Assembly (NCBI RefSeq): GCF_002812205.1
Contig: NZ_NPEA01000013.1
Coordinates: forward strand, 1 to 64,000
Reading direction: 5' to 3'
DNA from: Leptospira neocaledonica
Lineage (GTDB): Bacteria > Spirochaetota > Leptospiria > Leptospirales > Leptospiraceae
DNA length: 64,000 nucleotides
Shown here: piece by piece, positions 9,079-18,724 of the stretch
Layout: each line of letters starts with the position of its first letter
Numbering within the stretch: the first letter of the stretch is position 1
Program-made: the position numbers and the translations under genes
The notes under the pieces: generated by a model
What the model saw: only the letters and a program-made list of their open reading frames with translations
What the model was told of the DNA's origin: nothing
Database searches by the model: none

Positions 9079-9375
9079 ATGAGGCTGTCTCTTTTTTCGA
9101 CCTTATTCTTATTTTCTTTTATTATGATCGGGATTGCCGATTGTAAGGATCCTTACCAACAAAAATGCCAGGAGATTTGCGGTTTTTTCACCTCTTGTGT
9201 GGAAAAACAATACGCATCCAATGGGCCCATGGACGCCTCTCAAAAAAGTTTTATGCAGATTGAATGTGAGTCCGGATGTTTAAGAGAACAAGGATATGCA
9301 ATGCCTTGTTACGAGTCCGAAAAAACATGTACTGGATTTTCACGTTGTCTCATGGAATCCGGGCTCATGGATTGA
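9079..9375 (+). CDS. Small Cys-rich lipoprotein
   Basis: The 98-residue protein has a signal sequence ending in IADC, a plausible lipobox with Cys23. The mature part carries eight further cysteines, in clusters such as C-x3-C-x6-C and C-x3-C, suggesting a disulfide-bonded periplasmic or surface protein. Leptospira genomes encode several short Cys-rich lipoproteins of this kind. No function is known to me. It starts 31 bases after rlmN and ends 40 bases before the glycosyltransferase gene. Confidence 0.75.
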   Translation: MRLSLFSTLFLFSFIMIGIADCKDPYQQKCQEICGFFTSCVEKQYASNGPMDASQKSFMQIECESGCLREQGYAMPCYESEKTCTGFSRCLMESGLMD

Positions 9376-9415
9376 TATTATCGTTTTTCTATTAAGTTTG
9401 GAGTATTATAAAAAT

Positions 9416-11140
9416 ATGAATTTCGTTCAGGATGGGAAAAACTCCTCTTTTGTGAAATATTCTATTTGGTTTCTTTTAGCAGTAGCCGTTCTGCCCTTAT
9501 TTCTAACATTTCCCCTGGATGTGATCGATATTGATTCTTCCCAATATGCGGAAATCGGTAGGGAAATGACCGATAGCGGGAATTGGTTTTTTATTCGAGA
9601 TAATGGTAGAAGATACCTAGATAAACCGATCCTTACTTTCTGGAAGATCAGTTCTTCTTTTACTCTTTTCGGTCAGAATAATTACGCGTTCCGTTTGCCT
9701 GCAATACTCATGACCCTACTTTCTCTCTGGGGAGTGTTTACAATCACCAAACTATATTCAGGAAATGTGAAACGTGCCTGGATTTCGGTGTTCTTATACG
9801 CGTTGTCTCCTGGATTGTATGCAATGGTGGTGGATCCTAAGATTGATGTATACGTGACTCCTTATATCATTTTAGTATTCGCTTTTTATTATTTAGGAAC
9901 CAAAAAAAATCCTGCCTATTATTACGCGATGTATCTTGCTATGGGACTCGGCTTTATCACAAAAGGGCCGATCGCAGTCGTGATTCCAGGAATTGGAATC
10001 GGCGGGGACATTCTTTTTAGAAGGGATTGGAAGAGACTTCTTGGGATGAAATTGTTTCCTGGAGGGATATTAGCGTTAATTCCTCCGTTTCTATGGTCTA
10101 TTCCTTTGTATTCGGAATTTAATACCTACGGACCTTATTTTTTCCTTTGGGTGCAATCTTTCGGTCGCTTTTATATCAAGATGTATGACCAAAAATTCAA
10201 TCCTCTATTTTTCTACTCCAATTTCTCTTGGGCATTCGGAATATTCATATTACCGTTCTTGGCTTGGATCGGATCGAATTTAGTCGGATTCATCAGAGAG
10301 AAGGGTAAAAATCTATTTTCTAATATTCGAAAAAATGAATGGAGAGATAAGGATTTTGTCCCTGCTTTTTGGTTGTTCTTATTTTTGTTTTTGATCAGCT
10401 TTTCCAAATACCAATTGCCTCAGTACATTTACTGGTGCCTTCCTGCAGGAGCTATTATTGGCTCCGGCTTTTTGCTCAGACTGATAGAAAGTCCGGAAGG
10501 ATCTCTTTCTTTTGCGGGTAAAATTTTAGTTTATCTAACTAGTTTGGGATTTGTGTTCGCAGGGATCTTATTTCCGATCTTGGTCTTAGATGTTCCGGTT
10601 TCCTATTATGTTTGGGTGGCAGTGTATCTGGGAATTGCGGCTATCGTTTTATTATATTTTAAGACGGAAGCCGTGCTCGGGACCTTAGTGGTATCCGTCT
10701 CCTTCTTCTTTACTTTGGTGAGTTTATATGCGTATCCGTTGCTTGTATCTTACCAACCTTCTAAGGAAATAGGAGAGATTATCCAAGAAGCAGAACCTGG
10801 AAAAGAAAAGTTTCTGATGTTCGGAGTTCCTGCCTCTAAAAGATCCTATGCGTTTTATTCCAAACGTTTGACCAGAACCTTATTTGATCCGGAAGTTCTG
10901 TTCGAAGCATTGCAGAAGGATGGAGAAAGAATGATACTCATCTCCGAAAAGTATATGCCTCATTTTGACGAATTTACTGCGGATCGAGTGGATCTGGATA
11001 TTTTTGCAGAATATGAGAGTTACAAGGTAGCTACTCCCGAGTTTGGTTTTTTCTTAAAATCCAAACGAGATTCTTTGACCACCAAGGTGTATTTAGGAAA
11101 GATCCGATTTAAACCTGGGAAAGAAATTTCCAGAAAATGA
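9416..11140 (+). CDS. ArnT/PMT-like membrane glycosyltransferase
   Basis: The 574-residue polytopic membrane protein has the N-terminal catalytic loop [14 protein letters not shown] (from about residue 38) and LDKPILTFW, both characteristic of the ArnT/GT83 branch of dolichyl-phosphate-mannose-type transferases. These enzymes move a sugar from an undecaprenyl-phosphate carrier to lipid A or another periplasmic acceptor. About 11-12 membrane spans fill residues 15-470, followed by a soluble C-terminal domain. I set the start at the ATG at 9416, because the longer frame from 9296 would overlap the Cys-rich lipoprotein gene. A GGAG lies upstream. Acceptor and sugar are not determinable. Confidence 0.85.
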   Translation: MNFVQDGKNSSFVKYSIWFLLAVAVLPLFLTFPLDVIDIDSSQYAEIGREMTDSGNWFFIRDNGRRYLDKPILTFWKISSSFTLFGQNNYAFRLPAILMTLLSLWGVFTITKLYSGNVKRAWISVFLYALSPGLYAMVVDPKIDVYVTPYIILVFAFYYLGTKKNPAYYYAMYLAMGLGFITKGPIAVVIPGIGIGGDILFRRDWKRLLGMKLFPGGILALIPPFLWSIPLYSEFNTYGPYFFLWVQSFGRFYIKMYDQKFNPLFFYSNFSWAFGIFILPFLAWIGSNLVGFIREKGKNLFSNIRKNEWRDKDFVPAFWLFLFLFLISFSKYQLPQYIYWCLPAGAIIGSGFLLRLIESPEGSLSFAGKILVYLTSLGFVFAGILFPILVLDVPVSYYVWVAVYLGIAAIVLLYFKTEAVLGTLVVSVSFFFTLVSLYAYPLLVSYQPSKEIGEIIQEAEPGKEKFLMFGVPASKRSYAFYSKRLTRTLFDPEVLFEALQKDGERMILISEKYMPHFDEFTADRVDLDIFAEYESYKVATPEFGFFLKSKRDSLTTKVYLGKIRFKPGKEISRK

Positions 11141-11213
11141 TCCTTCGAATTTTTTTTTTAAAAATATTAAAAAAGTTTAAGGGAAATTTTGTAAACCCTC
11201 CGAATTCTTAAGT

Positions 11214-11264
11214 AGGCTTTGTTATGAGCCTGGTTTGGTTTTGGTCCCAGGGTCCTCCTGGGGC
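11214..11264. other. Two hairpins upstream of the M20 peptidase gene
   Basis: AGGCT/AGCCT (11214-11231) and CCCAGG/CCTGGG with loop GTCCT (11244-11264, stem extendable by a G-T and a G-C pair) lie in the 181-base spacer. No T-tract follows the second hairpin. They could end the glycosyltransferase transcript or form a leader structure. Confidence 0.35.
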
Positions 11265-11321
11265 TACTTTTCCCTATAAGTAATTCTCGACTTTTGATCA
11301 TTCTTCTTTTAGAAATGACGA

Positions 11322-12758
11322 ATGTTCGTTTCTCGCACATTTTTTTATCTTTGTTCAATCTTATTCTTCTATCAATGTGTCACATCCCCCATTAAGGACA
11401 CTTCTCTAAAGGAAGAAAATCATATTCTATCCTGGGATAAGAGAGAGGCGGAAACAGTTAAAATTCTCACAGATCTGATTCGGATCAAATCGATTAGAGG
11501 AAACGAAAAACAAGTCGCAGAATATATCAGATCTATTTTCGAAAAAGAAGGTATTAAGACCAAGTTTGTCTCCGAGCCTGGATTTCCGGATCGAGTGAAT
11601 TTAATCGCTGAGTTGGAGCCGAGTTCTCCCAGTTCCGAAAAAGGTTTAATTTTAGGAAATCATTTGGATGTGGTAGAAGCGGATCCGAAGGAATGGACGG
11701 AAGACCCTTTTGCAGGAACAATCAAAGAAGGTAGAATTCACGGAAGAGGTGCCTTGGATTGTAAAGGTCTTATAGCAATGCAGATTGTTTCCTTTTTGGA
11801 ACTGAAAAGATCTGCGGTTCCACTTAAAAGAAAAATAATGTTCTTAAGTATGGCAGACGAAGAATCCGGAAGTGAAAGAGGTGCCAGATTTTTATTAAAA
11901 GCTCATCCTGAATTGTTCAAAGGTTACGGATATATGTTGAACGAAGGAAGTTTCGGGACCAAGGATGTCGCTATACCTGGAAGTATCATCTTCAATATCC
12001 AATATGCGGAAAAAGGAAATCTTTGGTTGAATGTTAGAGCAAAAGGGGACCAAGGACATGGAAGCACCCCAAGTCTAAATTATCCCAGTCTCAGACTTTT
12101 GAAATTTTTGACCGAAGTTTTGGAATATGATACTGAGATCCGTATCTCCGAAGAAACCCAAGGATTTTTCTATCAATTGGGAAGTATCAGCTCTTTTCCA
12201 AAATCATTTATATTAAAAAATTCAAATATTCCAATTTTAAGAGGCTTATTATACGGGCCGATTCGTTCCAGCAGGCAGCTGAGCGCTATCACTAGAAATA
12301 CTAAGGCTGTTTCCGGCTTAAAAACGGAAGAAGGTAAAGGTCATAATGTACTTTCTTCCTTGGCGGAAGCAAAACTGGATGTGAGACTTCTTCCTGGGTT
12401 TGATCCTTTGGAATATTTAAAAGAGATCCAAAAGATAGCGGGAAAATATGAAGTAGAAGTGGAACCTGCATCCACTGTTAGCTCAGATAAATCTAAATTG
12501 GATTCTATTCTTTTCCAAACGATTGCTTCGGTTGCGACTCGCAAAATTCCAGGAAGTGTAGCCGCTCCTTTTATTTCTCCGGGTAAAACGGATAATGCAT
12601 ACTTTCGTCAAATAGGTTTGGAATGTTATGGGTTAATTCCAGTTCTTCTTAACGAAAAAGAGCTGACTATGCTTCATGCTAAGAATGAAAGTATTAGTTT
12701 GGAAAATTTGAAATTGGGAACGCAGATCCTCTTCGAGATATTGTATCAAATGAACTGA
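11322..12758 (+). CDS. M20-family metallopeptidase lipoprotein
   Basis: A 478-residue protein. The signal sequence ends in YQC, a plausible lipobox. The M20 (ArgE/DapE/carboxypeptidase G2) core follows, with [14 protein letters not shown] (first metal His and catalytic Asp), GRGALDCKG (bridging Asp), [12 protein letters not shown] (catalytic Glu pair), a dimerisation domain and a C-terminal HAKNESI metal ligand. This is a two-zinc exopeptidase or amidohydrolase. The lipid anchor places it in the periplasm or on the outer membrane, unlike biosynthetic ArgE/DapE, so nutrient peptide or N-acyl amino acid hydrolysis is likelier. Substrate unknown. Confidence 0.88.
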   Translation: MFVSRTFFYLCSILFFYQCVTSPIKDTSLKEENHILSWDKREAETVKILTDLIRIKSIRGNEKQVAEYIRSIFEKEGIKTKFVSEPGFPDRVNLIAELEPSSPSSEKGLILGNHLDVVEADPKEWTEDPFAGTIKEGRIHGRGALDCKGLIAMQIVSFLELKRSAVPLKRKIMFLSMADEESGSERGARFLLKAHPELFKGYGYMLNEGSFGTKDVAIPGSIIFNIQYAEKGNLWLNVRAKGDQGHGSTPSLNYPSLRLLKFLTEVLEYDTEIRISEETQGFFYQLGSISSFPKSFILKNSNIPILRGLLYGPIRSSRQLSAITRNTKAVSGLKTEEGKGHNVLSSLAEAKLDVRLLPGFDPLEYLKEIQKIAGKYEVEVEPASTVSSDKSKLDSILFQTIASVATRKIPGSVAAPFISPGKTDNAYFRQIGLECYGLIPVLLNEKELTMLHAKNESISLENLKLGTQILFEILYQMN

Positions 12759-12766
12759 GGGTCTTT

Positions 12767-13729
12767 TTGCTTGTCAAAGAACCTACATCGAATCCTTATG
12801 TTCGAAAAACAAGAATTGGATCCACTTTGGTTCGCTATATTATTCCCTATATCTTTTTATACTTATTTTATCTACCGTTCAGAATTCTACCTTATAGAGC
12901 CTGCTTAGTTTACGGAAGATTTTTAGTACGTCTTCTTTATCCACTCGCTAAAAAACATCGTAAGATAGCTTACGATAATATTTCTTATGCATTCCCTGAA
13001 TATTCGGAAGAAAAGAAGAAGGAACTAGTATGGAAAAGTTTTCTTCATATAGGTGATCTTCTTGCAGGTACTTTATTCGCTCCTCGTTTAAGCCGTAAAT
13101 GGATGGATAAATATCTAGTCTATGATGCAGAGTCTTTGGCAATCGAACAGAAAACGATCCAAGATGGGGTGGGAGTTGTTTTGATCTCAGGACATTTTGG
13201 GACCTGGGAAATCCTTGTACAATTTATGGGGATTAGAATGAAGGGAGGAGGGATTTATAAAAAAGTCCGAAATCCTTATGTGGACAGACTCATTCATAAA
13301 TTAAGAAGTAAGAATGGAATCAAGTTGGTTTCTACTGAAGAGTCCAGCCAAGTTACTAAGATGTTAAAACAAGGATACTGGGTAGGATTCGGTTCGGACC
13401 AAAATGCAGGTAAGGTCGGGATCTTTGTAGACTTCTTCAATCGTAAAGCTTCTACTTACCAAGGTCCTGCGTTGATGGCGTATTTGACCGGCGCAAAGAT
13501 GTTACTTTATTCTGTTTTATGCGGAGAGAAAGGAAAGGTCATGGTTCGCGTTAAGGATCTTGGCTTCGTAGATAAATCTGCATTTTCGGATAGAGAAGCT
13601 GCGATCCGCCATTATACTGAAGTTTGGACCAAAGCATTAGAAGAAGAAGTTAAACTATATCCTGAACAATATTTTTGGGTACATAGAAGATGGAGGACCA
13701 AACCGGGAGATTTTCCGGGTCAAACTTAG
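12767..13729 (+). CDS. Lipid A biosynthesis acyltransferase (LpxL/HtrB family)
   Basis: The 320-residue protein has an N-terminal membrane segment (about 20-45) and the family's H-x4-E active-site motif HFGTWE at His143-Glu148. Downstream come the GSDQN and FFNRKAST regions typical of LpxL/LpxM, and [15 protein letters not shown] near the C-terminus. It adds a secondary acyl chain to lipid A on the inner membrane. The TTG start at 12767 is supported by GAGGG about 5 bases upstream and lies 8 bases after the M20 gene stop, suggesting co-transcription. Which acyl position is used cannot be told. Confidence 0.9.
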   Translation: MLVKEPTSNPYVRKTRIGSTLVRYIIPYIFLYLFYLPFRILPYRACLVYGRFLVRLLYPLAKKHRKIAYDNISYAFPEYSEEKKKELVWKSFLHIGDLLAGTLFAPRLSRKWMDKYLVYDAESLAIEQKTIQDGVGVVLISGHFGTWEILVQFMGIRMKGGGIYKKVRNPYVDRLIHKLRSKNGIKLVSTEESSQVTKMLKQGYWVGFGSDQNAGKVGIFVDFFNRKASTYQGPALMAYLTGAKMLLYSVLCGEKGKVMVRVKDLGFVDKSAFSDREAAIRHYTEVWTKALEEEVKLYPEQYFWVHRRWRTKPGDFPGQT

Positions 13730-13731
13730 TT

Positions 13732-14895
13732 ATGGTTCCTGCGATACCGATCATTTCGTTTACAATCTGCGTTTTTTCCGCCTTTTTAATTTTTACCAAA
13801 CGACCTAGGTATCCTTTCGATTCAATTTATTCTGTATTTACGATCTTTCTTTCGGTACCCCATTTAGGGCATTTGCTTGCCTATAGATTCGAATGGGGTC
13901 CTGAGTTTTTAGATTTTACCATCCTATTTCCTTATACTTATGGTCCATTATTATTATTGTATATTCGAAATCTGACAACGGAAGGTAAGAGTTTCAGAAG
14001 AACGGACCTTCTTCATTTTGTTCCTTTTGTATTCCTCCAATTTATACTTTTAGCCAAGTTGTTCTTTTTCCAAAGTCCCGAAGAAGAATTGTATCCTCAT
14101 GAATGGCATAGGCCGAGTAGGGGATTTCATCCAAACGGCGGATTATTGGTCACTTCCATGTTGGTGTATTCCATTTGGACGTTTTTACTTTTGAACAGAC
14201 ATAGAAGGAATATAGTAAATCATTTTTCTAATATAGATGGTATTAAGGATTTACGATGGATGTATTGGAGTTTAGTTTTATTCGTAATTTCTACCTGTGT
14301 CCATTTTTTGTTAGAAGGTTTGCTATTTACGGACCTTCCTCCGGAAACCTACGAGCCGAGACTGATCAGAGGAGCAGCCGTTTTAGCATTCTCCGTTTTT
14401 TTCTGCTGGTTCGGTGTAAGACAAACCGTGGTTTACACTCATAGAGAACTGCATGCATTTAAGACAAAAACTTCAAAAGAAGAAGAGGAGGTAGAAGAAG
14501 AACGCAAAAAATACGAAAAATCCGGACTAAGAGAAGATATGATCCCAGAGTATCTATCTAAGATTCGTGGTTATATGGAGTCTGAAAAACCTTATAAAGA
14601 TTCCGAATTTTCTATCGATCTACTTTCCGAAAATACGGAAGTTCCAAGATTCTATATCACACAAATCTTAAGCGAAACGTTGGAAACAAATTTCTATAAT
14701 TTCGTAAACGAATATAGGATCAAAGATATCATCTTTGTTTTGGGAAATATTTCGGAAGAACGTCCGAATTTTTTGAGATTGGCCCTTGAGTATGGGTTCA
14801 ATTCCAAGTCCACTTTTAACACTTCTTTTAAAAAAGTCACAGGGAAGACACCGACACAATATCTGGAAGAAATTTCCGAAGTGAGTTCACGTTAA
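13732..14895 (+). CDS. AraC-family regulator with multi-span membrane N-terminus
   Basis: The 387-residue protein has an N-terminal half with about seven hydrophobic spans (residues ~5-235), followed by a charged Lys/Glu linker. The C-terminal AraC-type double helix-turn-helix occupies about 290-385 (FYITQILSETLETNFYNFVNEYRI, then LALEYGFNSKSTFNTSFKKVTGKTPTQYL). This membrane-tethered AraC layout is common in Leptospira and suggests direct sensing at the membrane. I chose the ATG at 13732. An earlier in-frame ATG at 13690 would overlap the acyltransferase gene by 40 bases but is not excluded, since neither site has a strong ribosome-binding site. Confidence 0.85.
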   Translation: MVPAIPIISFTICVFSAFLIFTKRPRYPFDSIYSVFTIFLSVPHLGHLLAYRFEWGPEFLDFTILFPYTYGPLLLLYIRNLTTEGKSFRRTDLLHFVPFVFLQFILLAKLFFFQSPEEELYPHEWHRPSRGFHPNGGLLVTSMLVYSIWTFLLLNRHRRNIVNHFSNIDGIKDLRWMYWSLVLFVISTCVHFLLEGLLFTDLPPETYEPRLIRGAAVLAFSVFFCWFGVRQTVVYTHRELHAFKTKTSKEEEEVEEERKKYEKSGLREDMIPEYLSKIRGYMESEKPYKDSEFSIDLLSENTEVPRFYITQILSETLETNFYNFVNEYRIKDIIFVLGNISEERPNFLRLALEYGFNSKSTFNTSFKKVTGKTPTQYLEEISEVSSR

Positions 14896-14987
14896 AATTT
14901 TAAAAATATGGTTCGAGCCGATTGGGGCGGTCGAATTCATTCGAAAGATCTCGTAGATTATTCTAAACTAATAAGTTTGGAGTAGTT

Positions 14988-15869
14988 ATGCTTCGATTAC
15001 GATCTGTCCTACTGATTGCTATTGCAGCTTTTATTTGGAATTGTGATAATTCTGGAGGGAGTGATCTTTCTTCCACAGCGGTTTTATTGGCCGCTTCTCA
15101 ATGTACACCAACAACCACCACTACAATGCCCACAACTCTTACGTCCACTGCGTCTTGCCCCGCTGCGATTAATGAGTCTAATGATGATCTTGGTTTTGGG
15201 GGGCCTACCTGTGTAACTAGCATTGCTGCAGAGGCTCCTTGCTGGATGAAGACCAGTTTTCACTGTGTGACTATTACTGTAGAAGGTTCCAATTATGTGA
15301 TCACAACCAATGATCGGCCTCCACATAAAAGCACCTACTATACTGGTACGGATAGTACTTACACTGAGAGCATGGACTCAGGTTTCCATACCAATCCAAA
15401 TCATATTATTACCCAGAATATCACGATGACGATCCCGACTACTCCTACAGTTACGGATTGTTCACAATCCAATGCAGGAACGGATTCTGTCGGAATTACA
15501 ACATTGGGTGTTGTGATCTTCAATAACCAGGCGGCTCCTGGAGATTCTTTTGCAACTGAATATTATACAATGGACCCATCTCAAGGCCACCCACAGAATA
15601 CTGGAAAATATCATTATCATACGGAGCCTTATAAAATCACAAATGATGATGATAATATGGTAGGGATCATGCTGGATGGTTTCCCAATTTATGGAAAGAA
15701 AAATCAATCAGGTTCTTATCCTACATTGGATTCTACCACACATACCACTTCCTGTACAACTACCGAATTTGTTGATTCGACTTATTGTTATCACGTGGAA
15801 AACCAAACAGGTTTAAACGGATACATCATAGGGAGTTATTTCAAGGGAACTCCAGGTTCCGTAGACTAA
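14988..15869 (+). CDS. YHYH domain lipoprotein
   Basis: A 293-residue protein with a signal sequence ending in WNC (lipobox) and a Thr/Ser-rich linker. The domain contains GKYHYHTEPY (about residues 203-212), the motif that names the YHYH protein family, and MVGIMLDGFPIYGKK after it, which is the other conserved block. The His-rich motif suggests metal binding, but the biochemical role of the family is not established. First of a tight trio with a MORN-like lipoprotein (12-base gap) and SCO1. A TTGGAG ribosome-binding site precedes the ATG. Confidence 0.85.
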   Translation: MLRLRSVLLIAIAAFIWNCDNSGGSDLSSTAVLLAASQCTPTTTTTMPTTLTSTASCPAAINESNDDLGFGGPTCVTSIAAEAPCWMKTSFHCVTITVEGSNYVITTNDRPPHKSTYYTGTDSTYTESMDSGFHTNPNHIITQNITMTIPTTPTVTDCSQSNAGTDSVGITTLGVVIFNNQAAPGDSFATEYYTMDPSQGHPQNTGKYHYHTEPYKITNDDDNMVGIMLDGFPIYGKKNQSGSYPTLDSTTHTTSCTTTEFVDSTYCYHVENQTGLNGYIIGSYFKGTPGSVD

Positions 15870-15881
15870 TCAGAGGTTAGA

Positions 15882-16433
15882 TTGAAGTTCTATTTATTCA
15901 CGATCTGCTTTCTTCTAGTCGCTTGCGATCCGGCTCGGGTTGTAAGCACTGATCCTTCTATTACTCGAAATGGAAGGGTTGTTTTTTATGGAGGAGAAAA
16001 GTTCTACGGCTTTTTGGAATCAAGGACGGAAGAATTGGGAATCGTCCGTGTAACTTCTTACAAGAACGGTTTGCCTGATGGAATCGAAAAAGATGTACAT
16101 TCTAACGGCCAAGTTTTGGCAGAAAGAGAATTTTCCCAGGGGAAGAAGATCGGAACTCATCTTGGTTGGTTTCCCGACGGTAAAAAACGTTTTCATAATG
16201 AATACTCAGAGGGGCAGTTTCACGGCTCCCAATGGGAATGGAGAAACTCCGGTACATTATATTCTTACGCAAAATTCGATCATGGAAAAGTGGTTGGAAA
16301 GAAGATGTGGAGAGAGAACGGGCAGATCTATATGAACTTTGTGATCTATCAAGGACGAGCATATGGGATGACGGGCGGAAAATTATGCAGCCAAGTTAGA
16401 GGAGATGAAGATGGGAATACGGTCCTATTTTAA
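15882..16433 (+). CDS. MORN/YwqK-like repeat lipoprotein
   Basis: The 183-residue protein has a signal sequence ending in VAC (lipobox, about Cys15). It carries several repeats of the NG-x2-x-DG / G-x-Q-x-E-x-x-Y type (NGLPDGIEKDVHSNGQ, GTHLGWFPDGKKRFHNEY, GSQWEWRNSGTLYSYAKF, GKKMWRENGQIY), as in MORN-variant/YwqK proteins. These form stacked beta-hairpins; function is generally unknown. The TTG start at 15882 has cagagg just upstream. The 3' end overlaps the SCO1 gene, pointing to a YHYH-MORN-SCO1 operon and perhaps a shared role in metal handling. Confidence 0.75.
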   Translation: MKFYLFTICFLLVACDPARVVSTDPSITRNGRVVFYGGEKFYGFLESRTEELGIVRVTSYKNGLPDGIEKDVHSNGQVLAEREFSQGKKIGTHLGWFPDGKKRFHNEYSEGQFHGSQWEWRNSGTLYSYAKFDHGKVVGKKMWRENGQIYMNFVIYQGRAYGMTGGKLCSQVRGDEDGNTVLF

Positions 16434-17118
16434 AATTTTATTCTGCAGTTTGATTTTAATCTCTCTTTCGATCGGTTGTTCTAAAGATCCGAAAGAGGAA
16501 TATTCGCAAGAAATCACCGACTTCTCCTTACCTCAAAAGGATAAACTTCCTTTATATTATGGAAAAGATCTTCAACCGGTCTGGGAGAATAAAAATACTT
16601 TTAAACCAAGAGAGATTTCCAAATTTATAATGAAGGATCAGGAGAATCAGAATATTTCTGAAGTGTCCTGTAAGGGAAAAATTACTGTTGTTTCCTTTTT
16701 CTTTACTAAATGTGCCGGGATCTGTCCTACAATTACTAATAATTTGAGTTTGGTGCAGAAGGAATTCGAGGCCGACACCAAGATCCAAATTTTGTCCTTC
16801 TCCGCCACACCTGATTTGGATTCTCCTCAGGTTTTAAAAGAATACGGATCCAAACGAAAAATCCGTTATGAAAAATGGAAACTTCTGACAGGAAATCAAA
16901 AAGAAATTTATGCTTTAGCAAGAGATTCATTTAACGCGGACACAGCGATCCCGAAAGAAAACGCTAAAAAGAAGCTCACTGAAAATGATTTCCTTCACTC
17001 GGATCATGTGTATCTTTTAGATTCTCAACTTAGATTACGCGGAATTTATAATGGAAAGATGAAGTCTTCTATCCAGGAATTGAATTCAGATATAGAAGTT
17101 TTGAGACGAGAACTTTGA
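16411..17118 (+). CDS. SCO1/SenC family copper chaperone lipoprotein
   Basis: The 235-residue thioredoxin-fold protein has a signal sequence ending in SIGC (lipobox). The copper-binding motif CAGICP (Cys101 and Cys105) and the downstream SDHVYLLD His199 give the Cys-Cys-His site of SCO proteins, which insert copper into the CuA centre of cytochrome c oxidase. Start: ATG at 16411 is preferred because agagga lies 7 bases upstream; the ATG at 16405 is too close to it. It overlaps the preceding gene by 23 bases. It is located about 2 kb before the Complex III operon. Confidence 0.9.
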   Translation: MGIRSYFKILFCSLILISLSIGCSKDPKEEYSQEITDFSLPQKDKLPLYYGKDLQPVWENKNTFKPREISKFIMKDQENQNISEVSCKGKITVVSFFFTKCAGICPTITNNLSLVQKEFEADTKIQILSFSATPDLDSPQVLKEYGSKRKIRYEKWKLLTGNQKEIYALARDSFNADTAIPKENAKKKLTENDFLHSDHVYLLDSQLRLRGIYNGKMKSSIQELNSDIEVLRREL

Positions 17119-17144
17119 TTTAATTATAAACATAGGATATGCTG

Positions 17145-17183
17145 AGTTCGTGTTAGCTAGCAAATATGGACGTAACACGAACT
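17145..17183. promoter_or_regulatory. 11-bp inverted repeat upstream of the toxin-antitoxin pair
   Basis: AGTTCGTGTTA (17145-17155) and TAACACGAACT (17173-17183) form a perfect 11-bp repeat around 17 bases that include GCTAGC. It lies 27 bases after the SCO1 stop and 82 bases before the antitoxin start. A partial copy (gcgtgttcg) follows at about 17199. It could be an operator for TA autoregulation or a terminator stem; no T-tract follows. Confidence 0.4.
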
Positions 17184-17264
17184 TGGAATTGATATTCCGC
17201 GTGTTCGAAGTGATTTGAAATCAATGTAGTTGACGAATTAAAAAAATATAAATATCCTTGGGTC

Positions 17265-17468
17265 ATGAAAATGACAGCTACAGGACTCAAATACCGATTC
17301 CCATTAGTGCGATTTGAACACGAATCAGAGCCTACTACGAAAAAACGAATTCCAACGAATCAAGTTGGAACACCCAAAAAAAGAATACTAGGAATTTTAA
17401 AGGGAAAAGCTTCCTTTAAAATCTCCGATGATTTTAAAATGACAGAGGAGGAATTCCTGAATCTGTGA
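17265..17468 (+). CDS. Antitoxin of a PIN-domain toxin-antitoxin pair
   Basis: A 67-residue, basic-to-acidic small protein immediately upstream of, and overlapping by 4 bases (GTGA), a PIN-domain toxin gene. The order, size and overlap are those of a type II antitoxin. The middle (KKRILGILKGKASFKISDDF) resembles the toxin-wrapping C-terminal segment of Phd/VapB-like or DUF2281-like antitoxins. No clear DNA-binding motif is visible at the N-terminus. Identification rests mainly on its partner. Confidence 0.7.
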   Translation: MKMTATGLKYRFPLVRFEHESEPTTKKRIPTNQVGTPKKRILGILKGKASFKISDDFKMTEEEFLNL

Positions 17469-17863
17469 ATTATCTATTGGATACACATGCAATCTTATGG
17501 GTATTATTTCAGCCGGAGAATTTATCTTATAAAGTTGAATCAGAAATTTTAAACCAGACGAACCGGATCTTTATTAGTAGTATTTCTTTGTGGGAAATTT
17601 CACTGAAATTTTCTCTAAGAAAGATGGACTTACAAGGAATTACACCAGAGCAACTGCCTAAAAAGATCCGAGAAGCTGGATTTGAATTTATCGGAGATTC
17701 TCCTGAGATATTTGCGAATTATTATAAGCTGCCGACCGGGAAACATACAGACCCATTCGATAGATTTCTGGTTTGGCAAGCGGTAAGTTTTGATTTTGTG
17801 TTTATTACAAAAGATAGATACTTAAAGGAGTATAACCCTCTGGGTTTAAGATTGTTTTGGTAA
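17465..17863 (+). CDS. PIN-domain toxin (VapC-like ribonuclease)
   Basis: The 132-residue PIN domain starts with MNYLLDTHAILW, where Asp6 is the first catalytic acid. It continues with the conserved SSISLWEISLKFSLRK (Glu) and ends with TDPFDRFLVWQA and ITKDRYLKEY, carrying the remaining acidic residues. This is the DTHALLW subgroup of type II TA PIN toxins, Mg-dependent RNases. Start codon is GTG overlapping the antitoxin stop. Length is standard for the family and the four-acid site appears intact, so it is probably active. Confidence 0.88.
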   Translation: MNYLLDTHAILWVLFQPENLSYKVESEILNQTNRIFISSISLWEISLKFSLRKMDLQGITPEQLPKKIREAGFEFIGDSPEIFANYYKLPTGKHTDPFDRFLVWQAVSFDFVFITKDRYLKEYNPLGLRLFW

Positions 17864-17875
17864 AATTATGAGCCA

Positions 17876-18724
17876 TCATCTTTCCAATAATAAATCCGCG
17901 CTCACTGGACAATGATCCGAAAGGCCTTTTTCTGCGCTTGGATTCCCGTCAAAATTGCCATCGTCAGATTCGAACTTGGTTTGGATAAAACTTCCTTCTT
18001 GCCATTCCATATTCGTGATCAGGTAATCTATAAAGCCGTCATTGTGTTGCCAACAATCCGATTTTTGTTTATAGTTCGCTATCTTAAGTTTTAGATTTTT
18101 TTGAAGAATTTTCCAGAGATCTATTCTTCTTTCCAGAACCTCATTAAAATCTCCTAACAAAACAAATTTACCTAGGGAAGGCAGAATATCCTTCAATACA
18201 AGTATCTGTTCCTTTCTTTCCTTCTTGTCCTTTGGAGAATGTCCCGCTTTCAAGTGAACTACTAAGATAAAAACTTTCTTACCATCGAAATTGAACTCTG
18301 CAAGAAGTCCCTTTCTCAGGCCCGGGCGAATGGAAAGTTGTTCTAATTCGCTGATAGTCGGTTTTCCAAGTTCCTTCTTCCAACATAATCCTAACTCTTG
18401 AGAATAACCTGGAGTAACTGTCGCTGTGCACTCATATTCATTTATTATAATATGCTGAAGTGCGGTTTCGTTTTCTATTTCTTGGAATCCGATTATGTCG
18501 GGATGATTGGAAAGAATTATCTTTTTTATTTTGGCAAAATCTTCTTCCGTTCTATGCCTTCTATCTTTAGGAAACTTATGTGAATCTCCTATCTCATCAT
18601 ATAAAAAGTAGGAATTGAAGCTTGTGATTTTAAGTTTTTTTATGGGACCTTTCGCGATAATGGAGATTGTTATTAGGAAAGCGAAGGGAATTCCCAGAAA
18701 TCGGATCAGTGGGCAGTGCATCAT
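17876..18724 (-). CDS. Secreted endonuclease/exonuclease/phosphatase-fold protein
   Basis: The 282-residue protein has an N-terminal hydrophobic signal (about residues 5-25). The EEP (DNase I / sphingomyelinase / inositol phosphatase) signature follows: FNSYFLYDE, GFQEIENE (metal Glu), VVHLKAGHS, LLGDFNEV (catalytic Asp-x-Asn), GFIDYLIT and the terminal SDHCPV (catalytic His). All catalytic blocks are present, so it is probably an active phosphodiesterase outside the cytoplasm. Substrate (DNA, lipid or other) is undetermined. I chose ATG at 18724 with GGAAAG upstream, rather than the TTG at 18733 which lies inside that ribosome-binding site. Confidence 0.85.
   Translation of the reverse strand: MMHCPLIRFLGIPFAFLITISIIAKGPIKKLKITSFNSYFLYDEIGDSHKFPKDRRHRTEEDFAKIKKIILSNHPDIIGFQEIENETALQHIIINEYECTATVTPGYSQELGLCWKKELGKPTISELEQLSIRPGLRKGLLAEFNFDGKKVFILVVHLKAGHSPKDKKERKEQILVLKDILPSLGKFVLLGDFNEVLERRIDLWKILQKNLKLKIANYKQKSDCWQHNDGFIDYLITNMEWQEGSFIQTKFESDDGNFDGNPSAEKGLSDHCPVSADLLLER

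Noticed and set aside
9296..9415. N-terminal extension of the ArnT-like protein
   Set aside because: The extra 40 residues read through the Cys-rich lipoprotein gene in another frame and are unlike any membrane start; the ATG at 9416 gives a normal N-terminus.
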